Part shown: positions 24,090 to 33,480 of the stretch, in pieces | Layout of the letters: each line of letters starts with the position of its first letter | Position numbering within the stretch: the stretch's first letter is position 1 | Assembly: GCF_017377655.1 (NCBI RefSeq) | Contig: NZ_JAFREL010000035.1 | Coordinates: forward strand, 57,526-121,525 | Direction of reading: 5' to 3' | Origin: Candidatus Enterococcus ferrettii | Lineage (GTDB): Bacteria > Bacillota > Bacilli > Lactobacillales > Enterococcaceae | Length of the DNA: 64,000 nucleotides | Program-made: the position numbers and the translations under genes | Notes under the pieces: model-generated | What the model saw: the letters and a program-made list of their open reading frames with translations, nothing else | Database searches by the model: none | What the model was told of the DNA's origin: nothing

Positions 24090-25851
24090 ATACTCCTTGA
24101 TTAGAAAATTGTGCTTGGTACAGACGTTTATAGTAACCGCCAGCCTGCAGCAGTTCATCATGTGTTCCAACTTCCACAATCTGTCCTTGATCTAAAACTA
24201 AGATTTGATCAGCATTTTGGATGGTGGATAACCGATGAGCAATGACAAAGCTAGTGTGTCCAGACATCATTTTTAAGAAAGCATTTTGAATATTTTTCTC
24301 AGTTAAGGTATCAACTGAACTAGTTGCTTCATCCAAGATCAGCATGGGAGGACGACTAATCATTGTCCGAGCAATCGTCAACAGTTGCCGTTGCCCATCC
24401 GAAAGTTTTAGACCAGCTTCGCCAATTACGGTATCCAATTTCTTCGGCAGACGCATAACAAATTCATACATATAAGCATCTTTCAATGCGGCATAAATTT
24501 CTTCATCCGTTGCTTCTTTTCGACCGTAACGCAAATTGGCTCTTAGACTGCTGTCCATCAACCAAGTTTCCTGTAAGACCATTCCGAAATGTTTTCGTAG
24601 ACTTTCTCGCTGGATTTCGCGAATATCGGTACCATCAATTTTGATACTTCCCTGATCAACCTCATAAAAACGCATCAGCAAATTTACTAAGGTAGACTTG
24701 CCAGCCCCAGTTTTACCAACAATTGCGATCGTTTCACCCGGTTTTACCATCAAGTTAAAGTCTTCGATTAGTTTTTGACCAGGACGGTAACTGAAGTATA
24801 CATGATCAAATGTTACTTCACCCTTTACTTGATCCAAAGTGATTGCCTCAACAAGATCCGGTTTTTCAACCGGCTGATTCAGTAAATCAAAGGAACGATC
24901 CAAACCAGCGATCGCGGTTTGCAGCTGAATGGTAATTCCTGACAGCTCGATGAACGGTTTGGTAAACTGACTGGAATAAATCGTGAAACTGGAGATCATG
25001 CCAATGGTAATGCCATGAGAGCCCTGCAATGCCAACAAACCGCCGACTAAGCCGACCATTAGATAGCCTAAGTGATCAACAAAACGTGAAGACGGATTGG
25101 TGAGGGAAGAGGCGAATTGCGCCTTTTGCCCACGTACATACAACTCTTGATTGATCCGCTCAAAATTTTGCTGGTTAACCTCTTCACGTTGGAAGGACTT
25201 CACGATCTTTTGATTGCCCACCATTTCGGTAATGAAACCGGAAATTTGTCCAACGATCCGTTGTTGACTCGTAAAGTATTTTTGCGAAGTCCGAGCTACA
25301 ATATAAGTAATTAAGAATATAATCGGCGTTGCTACCAATACGACTAAAGTGAGTAATGGGCTAAGATACAACATGAAAACCAGTGCAACCAGCACGACTG
25401 ACATGCCCGAAAAGACTTGGTTAAATACTGCCGAAACAGCTATGGATATATTATCCATGTCATTCGTAAAGCGACTCACGATGTCTCCCTGAGAGGACTG
25501 GTCGTAATAGCTTAGCGGCAACTGATTCAAATGGCGGAAGGTTCTATCCCGCAAGCTGGCAACTGAATCAAAGGCTACCTTATTTCCAATTCGTTGAATC
25601 AAATATTGACTGACTACAGTAACTAAGAATAGACCGATAAATAGACGCAAAATATAGAAAAGGTGGTTAAAATCGACTTGTCCAGCACTCACCATTTGAT
25701 TAATACCTACACCAATGTAGTAGGTCATCATAACCGAAGTAATACCATTGGCAAATCCTAAGATAACCGCAGCAGTTAATTCTTTCGGATATGCGGCTAG
25801 ATAAGGACCAAATAACTTAAGCGAACGAAAGAAGCTTTTCTTATTATTCAT
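24088..25851 (-). CDS. efrB: Heterodimeric ABC multidrug exporter, EfrB-like subunit
   Basis: A 587-residue half-transporter with six N-terminal membrane helices and a C-terminal nucleotide-binding domain. It has Walker A (IVGKTGAGKSTLVNLL) and a signature motif LSDGQ in place of LSGGQ. Walker B is followed by the catalytic Glu (MLILDEATSSVD), and the switch His is in FVIAHRLST. The canonical Glu makes this the catalytically competent subunit of a mixed pair. It overlaps the upstream partner by eight bases. Order and lengths (575 and 587) fit enterococcal EfrA/EfrB, which export fluoroquinolones and dyes. LmrCD-like pairs are close relatives, so the name is tentative. Confidence 0.82.
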   Translation of the reverse strand: MNNKKSFFRSLKLFGPYLAAYPKELTAAVILGFANGITSVMMTYYIGVGINQMVSAGQVDFNHLFYILRLFIGLFLVTVVSQYLIQRIGNKVAFDSVASLRDRTFRHLNQLPLSYYDQSSQGDIVSRFTNDMDNISIAVSAVFNQVFSGMSVVLVALVFMLYLSPLLTLVVLVATPIIFLITYIVARTSQKYFTSQQRIVGQISGFITEMVGNQKIVKSFQREEVNQQNFERINQELYVRGQKAQFASSLTNPSSRFVDHLGYLMVGLVGGLLALQGSHGITIGMISSFTIYSSQFTKPFIELSGITIQLQTAIAGLDRSFDLLNQPVEKPDLVEAITLDQVKGEVTFDHVYFSYRPGQKLIEDFNLMVKPGETIAIVGKTGAGKSTLVNLLMRFYEVDQGSIKIDGTDIREIQRESLRKHFGMVLQETWLMDSSLRANLRYGRKEATDEEIYAALKDAYMYEFVMRLPKKLDTVIGEAGLKLSDGQRQLLTIARTMISRPPMLILDEATSSVDTLTEKNIQNAFLKMMSGHTSFVIAHRLSTIQNADQILVLDQGQIVEVGTHDELLQAGGYYKRLYQAQFSNQGV

Positions 25852-27571
25852 GAGATTCGCCTCCTTCAGCCTGTGAGTCCGCCAATTCTTGATACATTTC
25901 GGAGTCCTGCATCAATTGCATATGGCTGCCCTTTGCTACCAGCTTGCCATTGTCTAGCAACAGAATAGTCGGTGCATCCTGAATTGACCGTAAACGCTGA
26001 GAAATGATAATGACAGAAGCATTCAACTCTTTTTTCAAGGCAGTTCGCAAATCCAAATCGGTTTGATAATCCAAAGCAGAGAGAGAATCATCCAAAATCA
26101 GCAGCTTAGGTTTACGAATTAGCGCTCTAGCAATCGTTAAACGTTGTCGTTGACCGCCAGAAAAGTTTTTTCCGTTTTCAAAAATCGGCGTGTCTAAACC
26201 TTCAGGTAAGCCTTTAACAAATTCCGTTGCCTGAGCAGTATCCAGCGCCTGCCAACATTCTTCGTCAGTGGCATCCGGTTTTCCCCACTGCAAGTTTTCC
26301 CGAATTGTTCCAGTAAACAAGACAGCCGTTTGAGGAACCATGGCGATTTCGTAACGCAATTGCTTCAAAGGCCAATCCTTTACATCATTGCCCTCAACGA
26401 ATACCTGTCCATTAGAAGCGTCATAAAAGCGTGGAATCAATTGAATCAAGGTCGATTTTCCACTACCAGTGGCGCCAGTAATTCCCAAGATTTCATTTTC
26501 CGGCAAATCAAAGGTAATATCCTCCAGAGCCAAGCCTGAATCTTCTGTGTAACGAAAATCTACATGGTCAAAACGAACCAGTGGAGCAGAGGTATCCGGC
26601 TCTACAGCTTTGGATTCCTCAACTAAAGAAGGCTCGGTATCAAAGACTTCATTGATCCGGTTGGCTGAGGCAGCTGCTCGAGTAAATAGCACTACTAGGT
26701 TAGAGACAACAATCAATGCCAGCAGCATTTGATTCATGTAATTGATTAATGCTAAAACCTGCCCTTGTTCTAAGTTTCCAATATTTACTTTAAAGCCGCC
26801 AAAATAAAGCAGTGCAACGACACCAATATTCATAATTAAGGTAGTGCTAGGTGACAGCAAAGCCGAGATGTTCGCAACTTTCTGGTTTAGATCCGATAGT
26901 TCAACGGTCTTCTCGCTGAAATGACCAGTTTCTGTCTTGGTACGAGCAAAGGCGCGAATGACTCTTACTCCACTTAAATTTTGCGTAACTAATTGGTTTA
27001 ATTGATCCAGTTGATGCTGAACCTTTCGATACAAAGGAACAGAATAGTGAATAATGAAATACAAAATTAAACAGAAAAAAGGCAATAGAATCAAAAAAAT
27101 AAGCCCCATTTGCCAATCAATATAGAAGGCCATAATGACTGAACCAATGCTTAAGAAAGGCGCTCGTACTACCAAGCGAATCAGCATAGCCAAAGCCTGC
27201 TGCATTTGATTGATATCGTTGGTCATTCGAGTAATTAAAGTATCTGTCCCGAAACGGTTCAATTCTTTGTGAGCAAAGCGGTTGATGTGGGTCATCAGTT
27301 GATTTCTCAGTACAGTGCCGAAGCCCTGCGAAGCAATCGAGGCATAATATTGACAAACCAGAGCACAAAGCAGACCGAGAATAGACAATCCGAACATCCA
27401 CAAAGCCATTTCAATGACCTTTCCTTGATTGTTTTTGGCAATTCCTTCATCAACTAAGCGAGCCATAAACAAAGGTAAAACCAGTTCGAAGACAGCCTCT
27501 AAAAATTTAAAAAAGGGGCCAAGAATCATTTGTTTTCGATATTCTTTGGCGTAACGTAATAGCCGAACCAT
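25844..27571 (-). CDS. efrA: Heterodimeric ABC multidrug exporter, EfrA-like subunit
   Basis: A 575-residue half-transporter, first gene of the pair. It has six membrane helices, then the ATPase domain with Walker A (ITGATGSGKSTLIQLI), a canonical signature FSGGQRQRL and Walker B ending LLILDDSLSALD, where Asp replaces the catalytic Glu. The switch region reads IIISQRLRS, with Gln where His is expected. These losses mark the degenerate nucleotide site known from heterodimeric exporters such as BmrCD, TM287/288 and EfrAB. TAAGGAGGG precedes the ATG at 27571. The 123-base gap to the next gene is divergent. Confidence 0.82.
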   Translation of the reverse strand: MVRLLRYAKEYRKQMILGPFFKFLEAVFELVLPLFMARLVDEGIAKNNQGKVIEMALWMFGLSILGLLCALVCQYYASIASQGFGTVLRNQLMTHINRFAHKELNRFGTDTLITRMTNDINQMQQALAMLIRLVVRAPFLSIGSVIMAFYIDWQMGLIFLILLPFFCLILYFIIHYSVPLYRKVQHQLDQLNQLVTQNLSGVRVIRAFARTKTETGHFSEKTVELSDLNQKVANISALLSPSTTLIMNIGVVALLYFGGFKVNIGNLEQGQVLALINYMNQMLLALIVVSNLVVLFTRAAASANRINEVFDTEPSLVEESKAVEPDTSAPLVRFDHVDFRYTEDSGLALEDITFDLPENEILGITGATGSGKSTLIQLIPRFYDASNGQVFVEGNDVKDWPLKQLRYEIAMVPQTAVLFTGTIRENLQWGKPDATDEECWQALDTAQATEFVKGLPEGLDTPIFENGKNFSGGQRQRLTIARALIRKPKLLILDDSLSALDYQTDLDLRTALKKELNASVIIISQRLRSIQDAPTILLLDNGKLVAKGSHMQLMQDSEMYQELADSQAEGGESHE

Positions 27572-27694
27572 AGTAAAATTCCCTCCTTAAAAATAGGGTT
27601 CTCTCCCATTGTAGCTCATTTTGTTAGAAAACGGACGAAATTTGATACGAGATTTTGCAGAAATCTGGTAGAATCAAACAGAAGGAGGGGAACG

Positions 27695-28510
27695 ATGGAA
27701 CGAGAATTTTCAATTGTTGTGCTTTTATTTTTTTGTTATTCCTTGATTGGCTGGGTGTGGGAGACCATTTATTGTTCGATTAAAGCCAAGAAATTTGTGT
27801 ATCGAGGCTTTCTGTTAGGACCAATCACACCTATTTACGGCTTTGGTGTACTGGGGGTTTTATACTTTATTGCACCTTATCAGAACAATGAGCTTGTGGT
27901 TTTTTGTCTGGCATTCATTCTAATATCCGCATTAGAATACGTTACCAGCTTTTTATTGGAGAGACTATTCCATGCCAGTCTTTGGGATTATAACCAAGTC
28001 CCCCTTAACATTAATGGTCGAGTGGCTGTACCGGTTTCGATTTTCTGGGGGCTCTGCTGTTTACTAATTGTTGAAGTAGTAAATCCGCGGTTGATGCTGC
28101 TGGCAGCTAACTGGAGCGACCGCTTTGGCATTTTTCTGCCGATTGGATTACTGATGCTGATCAGCTTTGACTTAGGCTTTACCCTGAGCAGTGTGCCAGC
28201 TTTCCGTCGCGGATTAAATGAGTTAAATGAAGCCATCCAAGAAAAGAAGGACCAGCTGCAACAGACAGTGGAGGAAAACAAGGACCTTTCCAGTTTGCGG
28301 CTGTCAGAAATCAAGCAGCAAGTTTCCGATCGCTACGATTGGCTGACAGAGCTGCGTCAGCAAAAAGAAGGCAGCCGTCGCTTGCCTCGTTTGAATTTGC
28401 AGGAGCGCCGCTTCCTGTCCGGCTTTCCTAATATGCAGTCCAAGGATTTTAGCAGTTCAATCGAAGAAATTCGAAAATTAGTGAAGGAACTGCGCAAAGA
28501 CAGCAAATAG
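27695..28510 (+). CDS. CmpB-family (ABC_trans_CmpB) membrane protein with C-terminal coiled coil
   Basis: A 271-residue protein whose first 170 residues hold about five membrane helices. The block YSLIGWVWETIYCSIKAKKF, then RGFLLGPITPIYGFG, is the hallmark of the family called putative ABC transporter permease type IV (ABC_trans_CmpB). No ABC ATPase is adjacent, so the transport name is doubtful. Residues 175-270 are charged and predicted to be coiled coil (NELNEAIQEKKDQLQQTVEE). AGAAGGAGGGG precedes the ATG. It is followed 15 bases later by a phosphatase gene, so the two form an operon. Confidence 0.75.
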   Translation: MEREFSIVVLLFFCYSLIGWVWETIYCSIKAKKFVYRGFLLGPITPIYGFGVLGVLYFIAPYQNNELVVFCLAFILISALEYVTSFLLERLFHASLWDYNQVPLNINGRVAVPVSIFWGLCCLLIVEVVNPRLMLLAANWSDRFGIFLPIGLLMLISFDLGFTLSSVPAFRRGLNELNEAIQEKKDQLQQTVEENKDLSSLRLSEIKQQVSDRYDWLTELRQQKEGSRRLPRLNLQERRFLSGFPNMQSKDFSSSIEEIRKLVKELRKDSK

Positions 28511-28525
28511 TTAGGAGTGATACGT

Positions 28526-29284
28526 ATGATTGATTTACATTGTCATATTCTTCCTGGTATGGATGATGGTCCGCAAACCCTCGATGAAAGTATAGCTATG
28601 GCTCACGAAGCAATTCGGCAAGGGATTACACATATTCTATGTACGCCCCATCATAACAACGGCCGTTACGATAACCCAGCTTCAAAAATAATTCCTGCTG
28701 TTCAAAATCTGCAGCAGGAATTAGACCGGCGAGGAATTGAATTGACGTTGTTTGAAGGACAAGAAGTACGGATAACGGGGGAACTGATGGAGGCAATCCA
28801 GCAACAAGAGATCCTGTTTACTGACTTGGACAATCAGTACTTGTTAATAGAATTTCCAACATTGGAAGTACCAGCATATGCTGAGCAGCTCTTTTTCCAA
28901 TTGATTGGGCAAGGCTACACGCCAGTGATTGTACATCCAGAGCGAAATGCCTTCTTTGGTCAAGATCCGAATCGTCTACTGCCTTATTTAGAAATGGGCG
29001 CGTTGACTCAGTTGACAGCGCCCAGTATCACAGGCTTCTTTGGTAGAAAGATTCAAAAAACGGCTAAAACGATGCTGGAGAACAAACTTGTTTACATGGT
29101 TGCTTCGGATGCCCACAGTATTCAGCATCGCGGTTTCTATTTAAAAGAGGCCTATCAAGAAATTGAAAAGAATGTTGGAATGGATTATGCGCAGGCCATG
29201 GAACAGATGGCAAAAGACTTGCTGAATGGAGATCCAGTTCAGCGACCGGATTTTCAAAAGATAAAAAGAAGTCGCTTTTTCTAA
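28526..29284 (+). CDS. CpsB/YwqE-type tyrosine-protein phosphatase (PHP fold), stand-alone copy
   Basis: A 252-residue metal-dependent phosphatase of the PHP superfamily. The motifs are IDLHCHILPGMDDGP, CTPHHNN, EGQEVR, VHPERN and VASDAHS, the metal ligands of the Wzb/CpsB group that dephosphorylates bacterial tyrosine kinases. A clear paralogue lies at 55131-55871 next to its kinase. This copy instead follows a membrane protein and is 2 kb before the first polysaccharide cluster. It may serve the kinase at 41278. The start is the ATG at 28526 with TTAGGAGTGA nine bases upstream; the in-frame GTG at 28517 lies within the SD. Confidence 0.85.
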   Translation: MIDLHCHILPGMDDGPQTLDESIAMAHEAIRQGITHILCTPHHNNGRYDNPASKIIPAVQNLQQELDRRGIELTLFEGQEVRITGELMEAIQQQEILFTDLDNQYLLIEFPTLEVPAYAEQLFFQLIGQGYTPVIVHPERNAFFGQDPNRLLPYLEMGALTQLTAPSITGFFGRKIQKTAKTMLENKLVYMVASDAHSIQHRGFYLKEAYQEIEKNVGMDYAQAMEQMAKDLLNGDPVQRPDFQKIKRSRFF

Positions 29285-29301
29285 AAAATGCGATGCGCAA
29301 G

Positions 29302-29344
29302 AAGAGCTTATTTCCGTCAAAGTTAGAGGGAAATAAGCTCTTTT
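29302..29344. terminator. Terminator between the phosphatase and the Mga-like regulator
   Basis: AAGAGCTTATTTCC (29302-29315) pairs with GGAAATAAGCTCTT (29329-29342) and ends in T. The convergent minus-strand gene stops inside the hairpin. Confidence 0.82.
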
Positions 29345-30852
29345 GGTTCCCTTTGCACATACATTTTATGTAATTTAGTCTCTAGATTATAAAAATCAAG
29401 TTTCGAGGGCTCTTTTGGAATAGCCACGTTTGGAATTTTTGAATGCCCACTTGCAATCGTTCGTTTCGTGGAGAGAACTAAATCAATCGTTTGAAAATCA
29501 ATTAAACAATCATGATGGGTATAGATTTCCAAATTTATATGTCCTAAAAATTCAGTTTTAATCCGATTAATCAGCCGATGCTCTTCCAGATTTGATAAGT
29601 CTGACACAAAAAAAATGCGTAACGGTTCTTCCATTTTAGGGATAGGAGTAATCACTTCAAATAATAATGGATAAATACTCAATAAATAATCTGTTTCTTT
29701 AAAAAGAGAAAACCCCGTTTCGTGATAGAGCAGGTGAATCAATTCTTTGGTTTTCATTATTAGATGCGGTGAAACCATCGTATTGAACTGGAACATAGAT
29801 TCGGCAGAGGCGGATTGTTCTCTGTTTTGAAAAAGCTGGCAATATAAGTGAGCACTGTACAAGCACTTATTAATCAGCTGGAGCTCGTCTTTTGGGACAA
29901 TAAAGCTATGATTTAGAGATAAATGATTTTTTAGTGTATGCACGGATTGAGATAATTGCGTATTTTTTTCTTGATGAAAGTTAAGAAAAAGCTTACGAAT
30001 GTAGGTATCATTGAAGGCTTCATCTCTAGTGAAAATATATAGAAATAGAAAACCTACTTCGTCTCTTCGATGTGCCTGTTTAGGTAAAACATCCCTCAAT
30101 TCACTAGCAAAACGAGTAAACAGCTCGTTGTTGTCGATGTTCTCCAATAACTCCTTGGTTAAAACGACATACTTCTCCTGTTTCGCCCGCTCAAGACAAA
30201 CCGCGACCATGCAAAATACTTTCATGTATTCATAATCAGACAGACATAGATGGAAGAAGCCGATAATCTTTTTGACGAGTCTTTCAGTTAACAGCTTTGT
30301 TGTACTGGTATAAGGCCAGTACCCTTTTGCATAAGAATTAACTAGCAGAAAATAGCTTAATTTACGAATTTGAATTTCGTTCCCTAATAAATTTAACGAT
30401 CGCCGCTCGATAGCAATGCCCATCGGCAGCAGTTTTTTACGGAATTTATTAATCATTCGCCATAAGGAAGATTCACTAACGTAAAAATTATGGGAAAACT
30501 GAATAATTGAATGTATCTTTCCGAAAAAAATATCCATTAACAACTTATAGTTAATCGTTTGCTCGATCATGAAGAAAACTAGATCACTTAACGTTGGATC
30601 AAAATCATAAGATAAAAAAAATCCTTTGCGTTCATGCTTCTCTAAACAAATATCCGCATTCATGGAAAAAGCAGAGATATCTTCTTCGATAAAAGCAAGA
30701 TATTTTAAAACCGTGCGCTGGTTGATACCTAATTGTGAAGACAATTCATCAATGGACAACCAGGTTTTCCTCTCCTTTAGTAAATAAACAATTCTAATCT
30801 TCGTAATCGTTTCCTTATCGAACAATGAAGCTAAATAATCAATTGAAAACAT
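29323..30852 (-). CDS. Mga-like helix-turn-helix transcriptional regulator
   Basis: A 509-residue protein. The N terminus (residues 10-75) holds a helix-turn-helix (LSIDELSSQLGINQRTVLKYLAFIEEDI) and a second one near residues 110-140 (FYVSESSLWRMINKFRKKLLPMG), as in the Mga/AtxA family. The long helical middle corresponds to the PRD-like region of that family, and a C-terminal EIIB-like fold is possible (RIFFVSDLSNLEEHRLINRI). Such proteins control surface and capsule genes in streptococci and enterococci. The gene is divergent from the first polysaccharide cluster across a 331-base A+T-rich region, which makes that cluster the obvious candidate target. This is inference. Confidence 0.78.
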   Translation of the reverse strand: MFSIDYLASLFDKETITKIRIVYLLKERKTWLSIDELSSQLGINQRTVLKYLAFIEEDISAFSMNADICLEKHERKGFFLSYDFDPTLSDLVFFMIEQTINYKLLMDIFFGKIHSIIQFSHNFYVSESSLWRMINKFRKKLLPMGIAIERRSLNLLGNEIQIRKLSYFLLVNSYAKGYWPYTSTTKLLTERLVKKIIGFFHLCLSDYEYMKVFCMVAVCLERAKQEKYVVLTKELLENIDNNELFTRFASELRDVLPKQAHRRDEVGFLFLYIFTRDEAFNDTYIRKLFLNFHQEKNTQLSQSVHTLKNHLSLNHSFIVPKDELQLINKCLYSAHLYCQLFQNREQSASAESMFQFNTMVSPHLIMKTKELIHLLYHETGFSLFKETDYLLSIYPLLFEVITPIPKMEEPLRIFFVSDLSNLEEHRLINRIKTEFLGHINLEIYTHHDCLIDFQTIDLVLSTKRTIASGHSKIPNVAIPKEPSKLDFYNLETKLHKMYVQREPKELISL

Positions 30853-31183
30853 CCTTATAGACTAACCCCTTTCCTACCTAACAAACCAAACCTGCAGTAA
30901 AATCTCCTATCGAATGTTTAACCCATAAAATAATTAATTAAAAAATGAAAACATGATTTTCTGTATGACTGCAGGATTTTTAACTGAATAGAAACAAAAA
31001 ATTCTGTTTTGAACTATTTAAATATTATTTTATACTTTCAAATCCTGTTTGATCGGTCAAAAAAAGACGCTAAACGAACAAAATTAGACGTTTAATCGGT
31101 TAATAGTTAGCTTATTATTAACCGTGCTTAAGGGAACATCGAGCGCTAGTGAGGCGTTCAGTTTATAAAAGAGGGGAAATAGT
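30853..31183. promoter_or_regulatory. A+T-rich control region between the Mga-like regulator and the first polysaccharide cluster
   Basis: This 331-base stretch has no gene. It holds a palindrome with nine-base arms, CGGTTAATA (31097-31105) and TATTAACCG (31116-31124), and a TTTGATCGGTCAAA palindrome near 31048-31061. Two AGACGYTWAAYSR-like repeats (about 31068 and 31086) lie between them. Several TATA-like boxes are present but no single promoter is convincing. The site probably binds one or more regulators. Confidence 0.45.
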
Positions 31184-32431
31184 TTGGGTGATCGTATAAG
31201 AAGTTATTTTTTTTTGATATTACTAATGATTTTTCCGTTGATAGATATTTTCAATGGCGTTTTTATCACATATGGGCATGAAGTTCCTCTAGGGATTGCA
31301 TACAGACTGTTGTTTATCTGCTTTATTCTGTACAGTGTGCTGCTGCAAGGAATCAGGCGATCAGGAATCTTTTTTCTATTACTTCTTTCATTGGTCTCAC
31401 TGATTTTGGTCTGTGTGATTCAGTCCTTTTACTTCAGTACGGGGATACCGGCTTTGATCAAGGAGCTTTCATACATTATCCGTTTTTCCTTATGTTTATT
31501 GATTCCTTTTTTTGCTAAGCAGTATCAGGAACAGTTTTCGCTGAAAAAAATGGCGTGGTTAACAATTGTATTAGACAGTTTCTTGGTTGGCGGGTTAGTA
31601 ATCCCTTATCTCTTGGGGATTGGCAATAATACCTATGACGAAACAGCTGGCTTTAAAGGCTTCTACTTTGCAACAAACGATATTGCCTATGCCTTTTTGA
31701 TTCTGTTGTTTTTAATTGGCTGGTTTTTAATCCGCCGGGAGAAACCCTTCCCATCCATAGTATTATTGGTTCTTTATTTTTCTAATCTGTATTGTCTAGT
31801 GATTTTGGGCACGAAATCCGGGTTGCTGGCAGGTGTTTTGTATTCCCTTTATTTGGTCATTTATTTTATTTCCCACTATCGGAGCCGAACCCTCTACGAA
31901 CAATTCTTTGTGTTTGAGTTTTTGCTGCTGCTGTTTTTATTGCTAGTAGTGAAAGGAAAAGAATTTTTACTGAAGTCTTTGTCTAGTGTAATTACCCGAT
32001 TTGTTTACTTCAAAACGTTGTATCAGGACGATTGGCTGCGCCTGTTTCTGAGTTCTAGAAATGTTTATTTAAGGGATGCTTATGAACAATTTTTACAAAC
32101 ACCCAATAATCAGGCCATATTTTGGTTTGGCAGCGGCTTTGAGAATCGGTGGGATTGGTATGGACGAAAGGGCGGACTTATCGAAATGGATTTCTTCGAT
32201 ATGTTTTTCTCCTATGGAATGATTGGTTTAGTTGTGCTTGTCCTAGTAGTGAGCTATTTCTGGTTCATTATTCTTAATAAAGGCACCAGTAAATTTGGGT
32301 TATTCCTGTTACTCTTCACAATTATTTACAGTTTCTTAGTGGGTCATGTGTTCTTTTCGGCACTATCGGCGACGGTATTTGGCGTTATGGCCATGTTTAT
32401 TCAAGAAATAAAGAAGGAGCAGCTAGGCTGA
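31184..32431 (+). CDS. O-antigen ligase/Wzy-type polysaccharide polymerase
   Basis: A 415-residue membrane protein with 10-12 helices and one longer extracytoplasmic loop in the second half (after SVITRFVYFKTLYQDDWLRLFL, with ENRWDWYGRKGGLIEMDFFD). This is the layout of Wzy polymerases and O-antigen ligases; sequence alone rarely separates the two. As first gene of a cluster with flippase, Wzz and priming transferase, polymerisation of repeat units is the likely job. The start is a TTG at 31184 with GAGGGG upstream, which is unusual. It is followed two bases later by a glycosyltransferase. Confidence 0.78.
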   Translation: MGDRIRSYFFLILLMIFPLIDIFNGVFITYGHEVPLGIAYRLLFICFILYSVLLQGIRRSGIFFLLLLSLVSLILVCVIQSFYFSTGIPALIKELSYIIRFSLCLLIPFFAKQYQEQFSLKKMAWLTIVLDSFLVGGLVIPYLLGIGNNTYDETAGFKGFYFATNDIAYAFLILLFLIGWFLIRREKPFPSIVLLVLYFSNLYCLVILGTKSGLLAGVLYSLYLVIYFISHYRSRTLYEQFFVFEFLLLLFLLLVVKGKEFLLKSLSSVITRFVYFKTLYQDDWLRLFLSSRNVYLRDAYEQFLQTPNNQAIFWFGSGFENRWDWYGRKGGLIEMDFFDMFFSYGMIGLVVLVLVVSYFWFIILNKGTSKFGLFLLLFTIIYSFLVGHVFFSALSATVFGVMAMFIQEIKKEQLG

Positions 32432-32433
32432 AT

Positions 32434-33468
32434 ATGAAAAAAATTATTATGGTTGGACCAGACAGCAAGGGAAAAGGGGGCATCTCAACCGTTATTCACA
32501 ATTTTATCCATTCCTTCAAGCAGGAGGAATGGCAGGTTTCGTATGTATGCTCCTGGAAAGCGAATGCTAAGCTTCTTTACAGTTTGCGCGCCTGGTGTCA
32601 GCTGTTTTTTCTTACTCATACACAGCAAATTGAGATTGTTCATATCCATGTTTCTCAAGATGCCAGTTTCTATCGAAAGGCCTTACTTCTGACAGCGATT
32701 AAAAAAAACGCCAAGGTAATTTTTCATATGCACGCGCCTCAATTTGATCTCTTTTATCAAAGGAAGAGTACCAGAGGTCAGAACAGAATTGAAAAAATTT
32801 TTAATCGTGTAGATTTGGTAGTTGCTCTTAGTGAAGAATGGGCTCAATTTTACCAGCAGCTTACGACTACCAAGGTGCAGGTGATTGAGAACGCAGTAAA
32901 TGTACCTGAAGCTTTTCACTATCAGGTGCACTCGAAGAATATATTAACCTTCGGACGTATATGTGAACGAAAAGGCAGCCAAGATATCGTAACGCTTGCT
33001 AAGAGAATTGAGAAAAAACTGCCGGATTTACGTTTCAGTTTATACGGAGATACTGATGAGACAACAGTCAAGATTATTCAGCAAATCAAGGATTTAGATT
33101 GTCACAATGTTGAACTACATGGTTGGACCGATCAACAAGAAGAGTTATTAAAGGATTGTGCTTTACATTTGCTGCCTTCTTATCATGAAGGAGTCCCCAT
33201 GGCAATTTTGGAAACTATGGCAAATGGTGTTCCCAATCTGGCAACCGAAGTAGGAGGAATAAATCAGGTGGTTAAGCATCAAATAAATGGGTATTTAGTT
33301 TCTCCTGGAAGTATTGATGAGATGGAACACTATCTATTGGCGTTCTTCAATGATCCTGAAATGCGTTGTCGTTTTTCAAATCAGGCAAGAATGATGATCG
33401 ACGAGCATTTTTCTATTCCAAACTATCTTCAGAGCTGGAATAGGGTCTATCAATCTTTAACTAAATAA
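32434..33468 (+). CDS. Glycosyltransferase family 4
   Basis: A GT-B glycosyltransferase of 344 residues. The N-terminal domain has the loop GKGGISTVIHNFI. The C-terminal domain has ILTFGRICERKGSQDI and the E-x7-E donor site LLPSYHEGVPMAILETMANG, followed by NLATEVGGINQVV. It acts in the cytoplasm on lipid-linked sugar intermediates. The gene follows the polymerase gene by two bases and is surely in the same operon. Donor and acceptor are not predictable. Confidence 0.87.
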   Translation: MKKIIMVGPDSKGKGGISTVIHNFIHSFKQEEWQVSYVCSWKANAKLLYSLRAWCQLFFLTHTQQIEIVHIHVSQDASFYRKALLLTAIKKNAKVIFHMHAPQFDLFYQRKSTRGQNRIEKIFNRVDLVVALSEEWAQFYQQLTTTKVQVIENAVNVPEAFHYQVHSKNILTFGRICERKGSQDIVTLAKRIEKKLPDLRFSLYGDTDETTVKIIQQIKDLDCHNVELHGWTDQQEELLKDCALHLLPSYHEGVPMAILETMANGVPNLATEVGGINQVVKHQINGYLVSPGSIDEMEHYLLAFFNDPEMRCRFSNQARMMIDEHFSIPNYLQSWNRVYQSLTK

Positions 33469-33480
33469 GAGGAGAACGGC

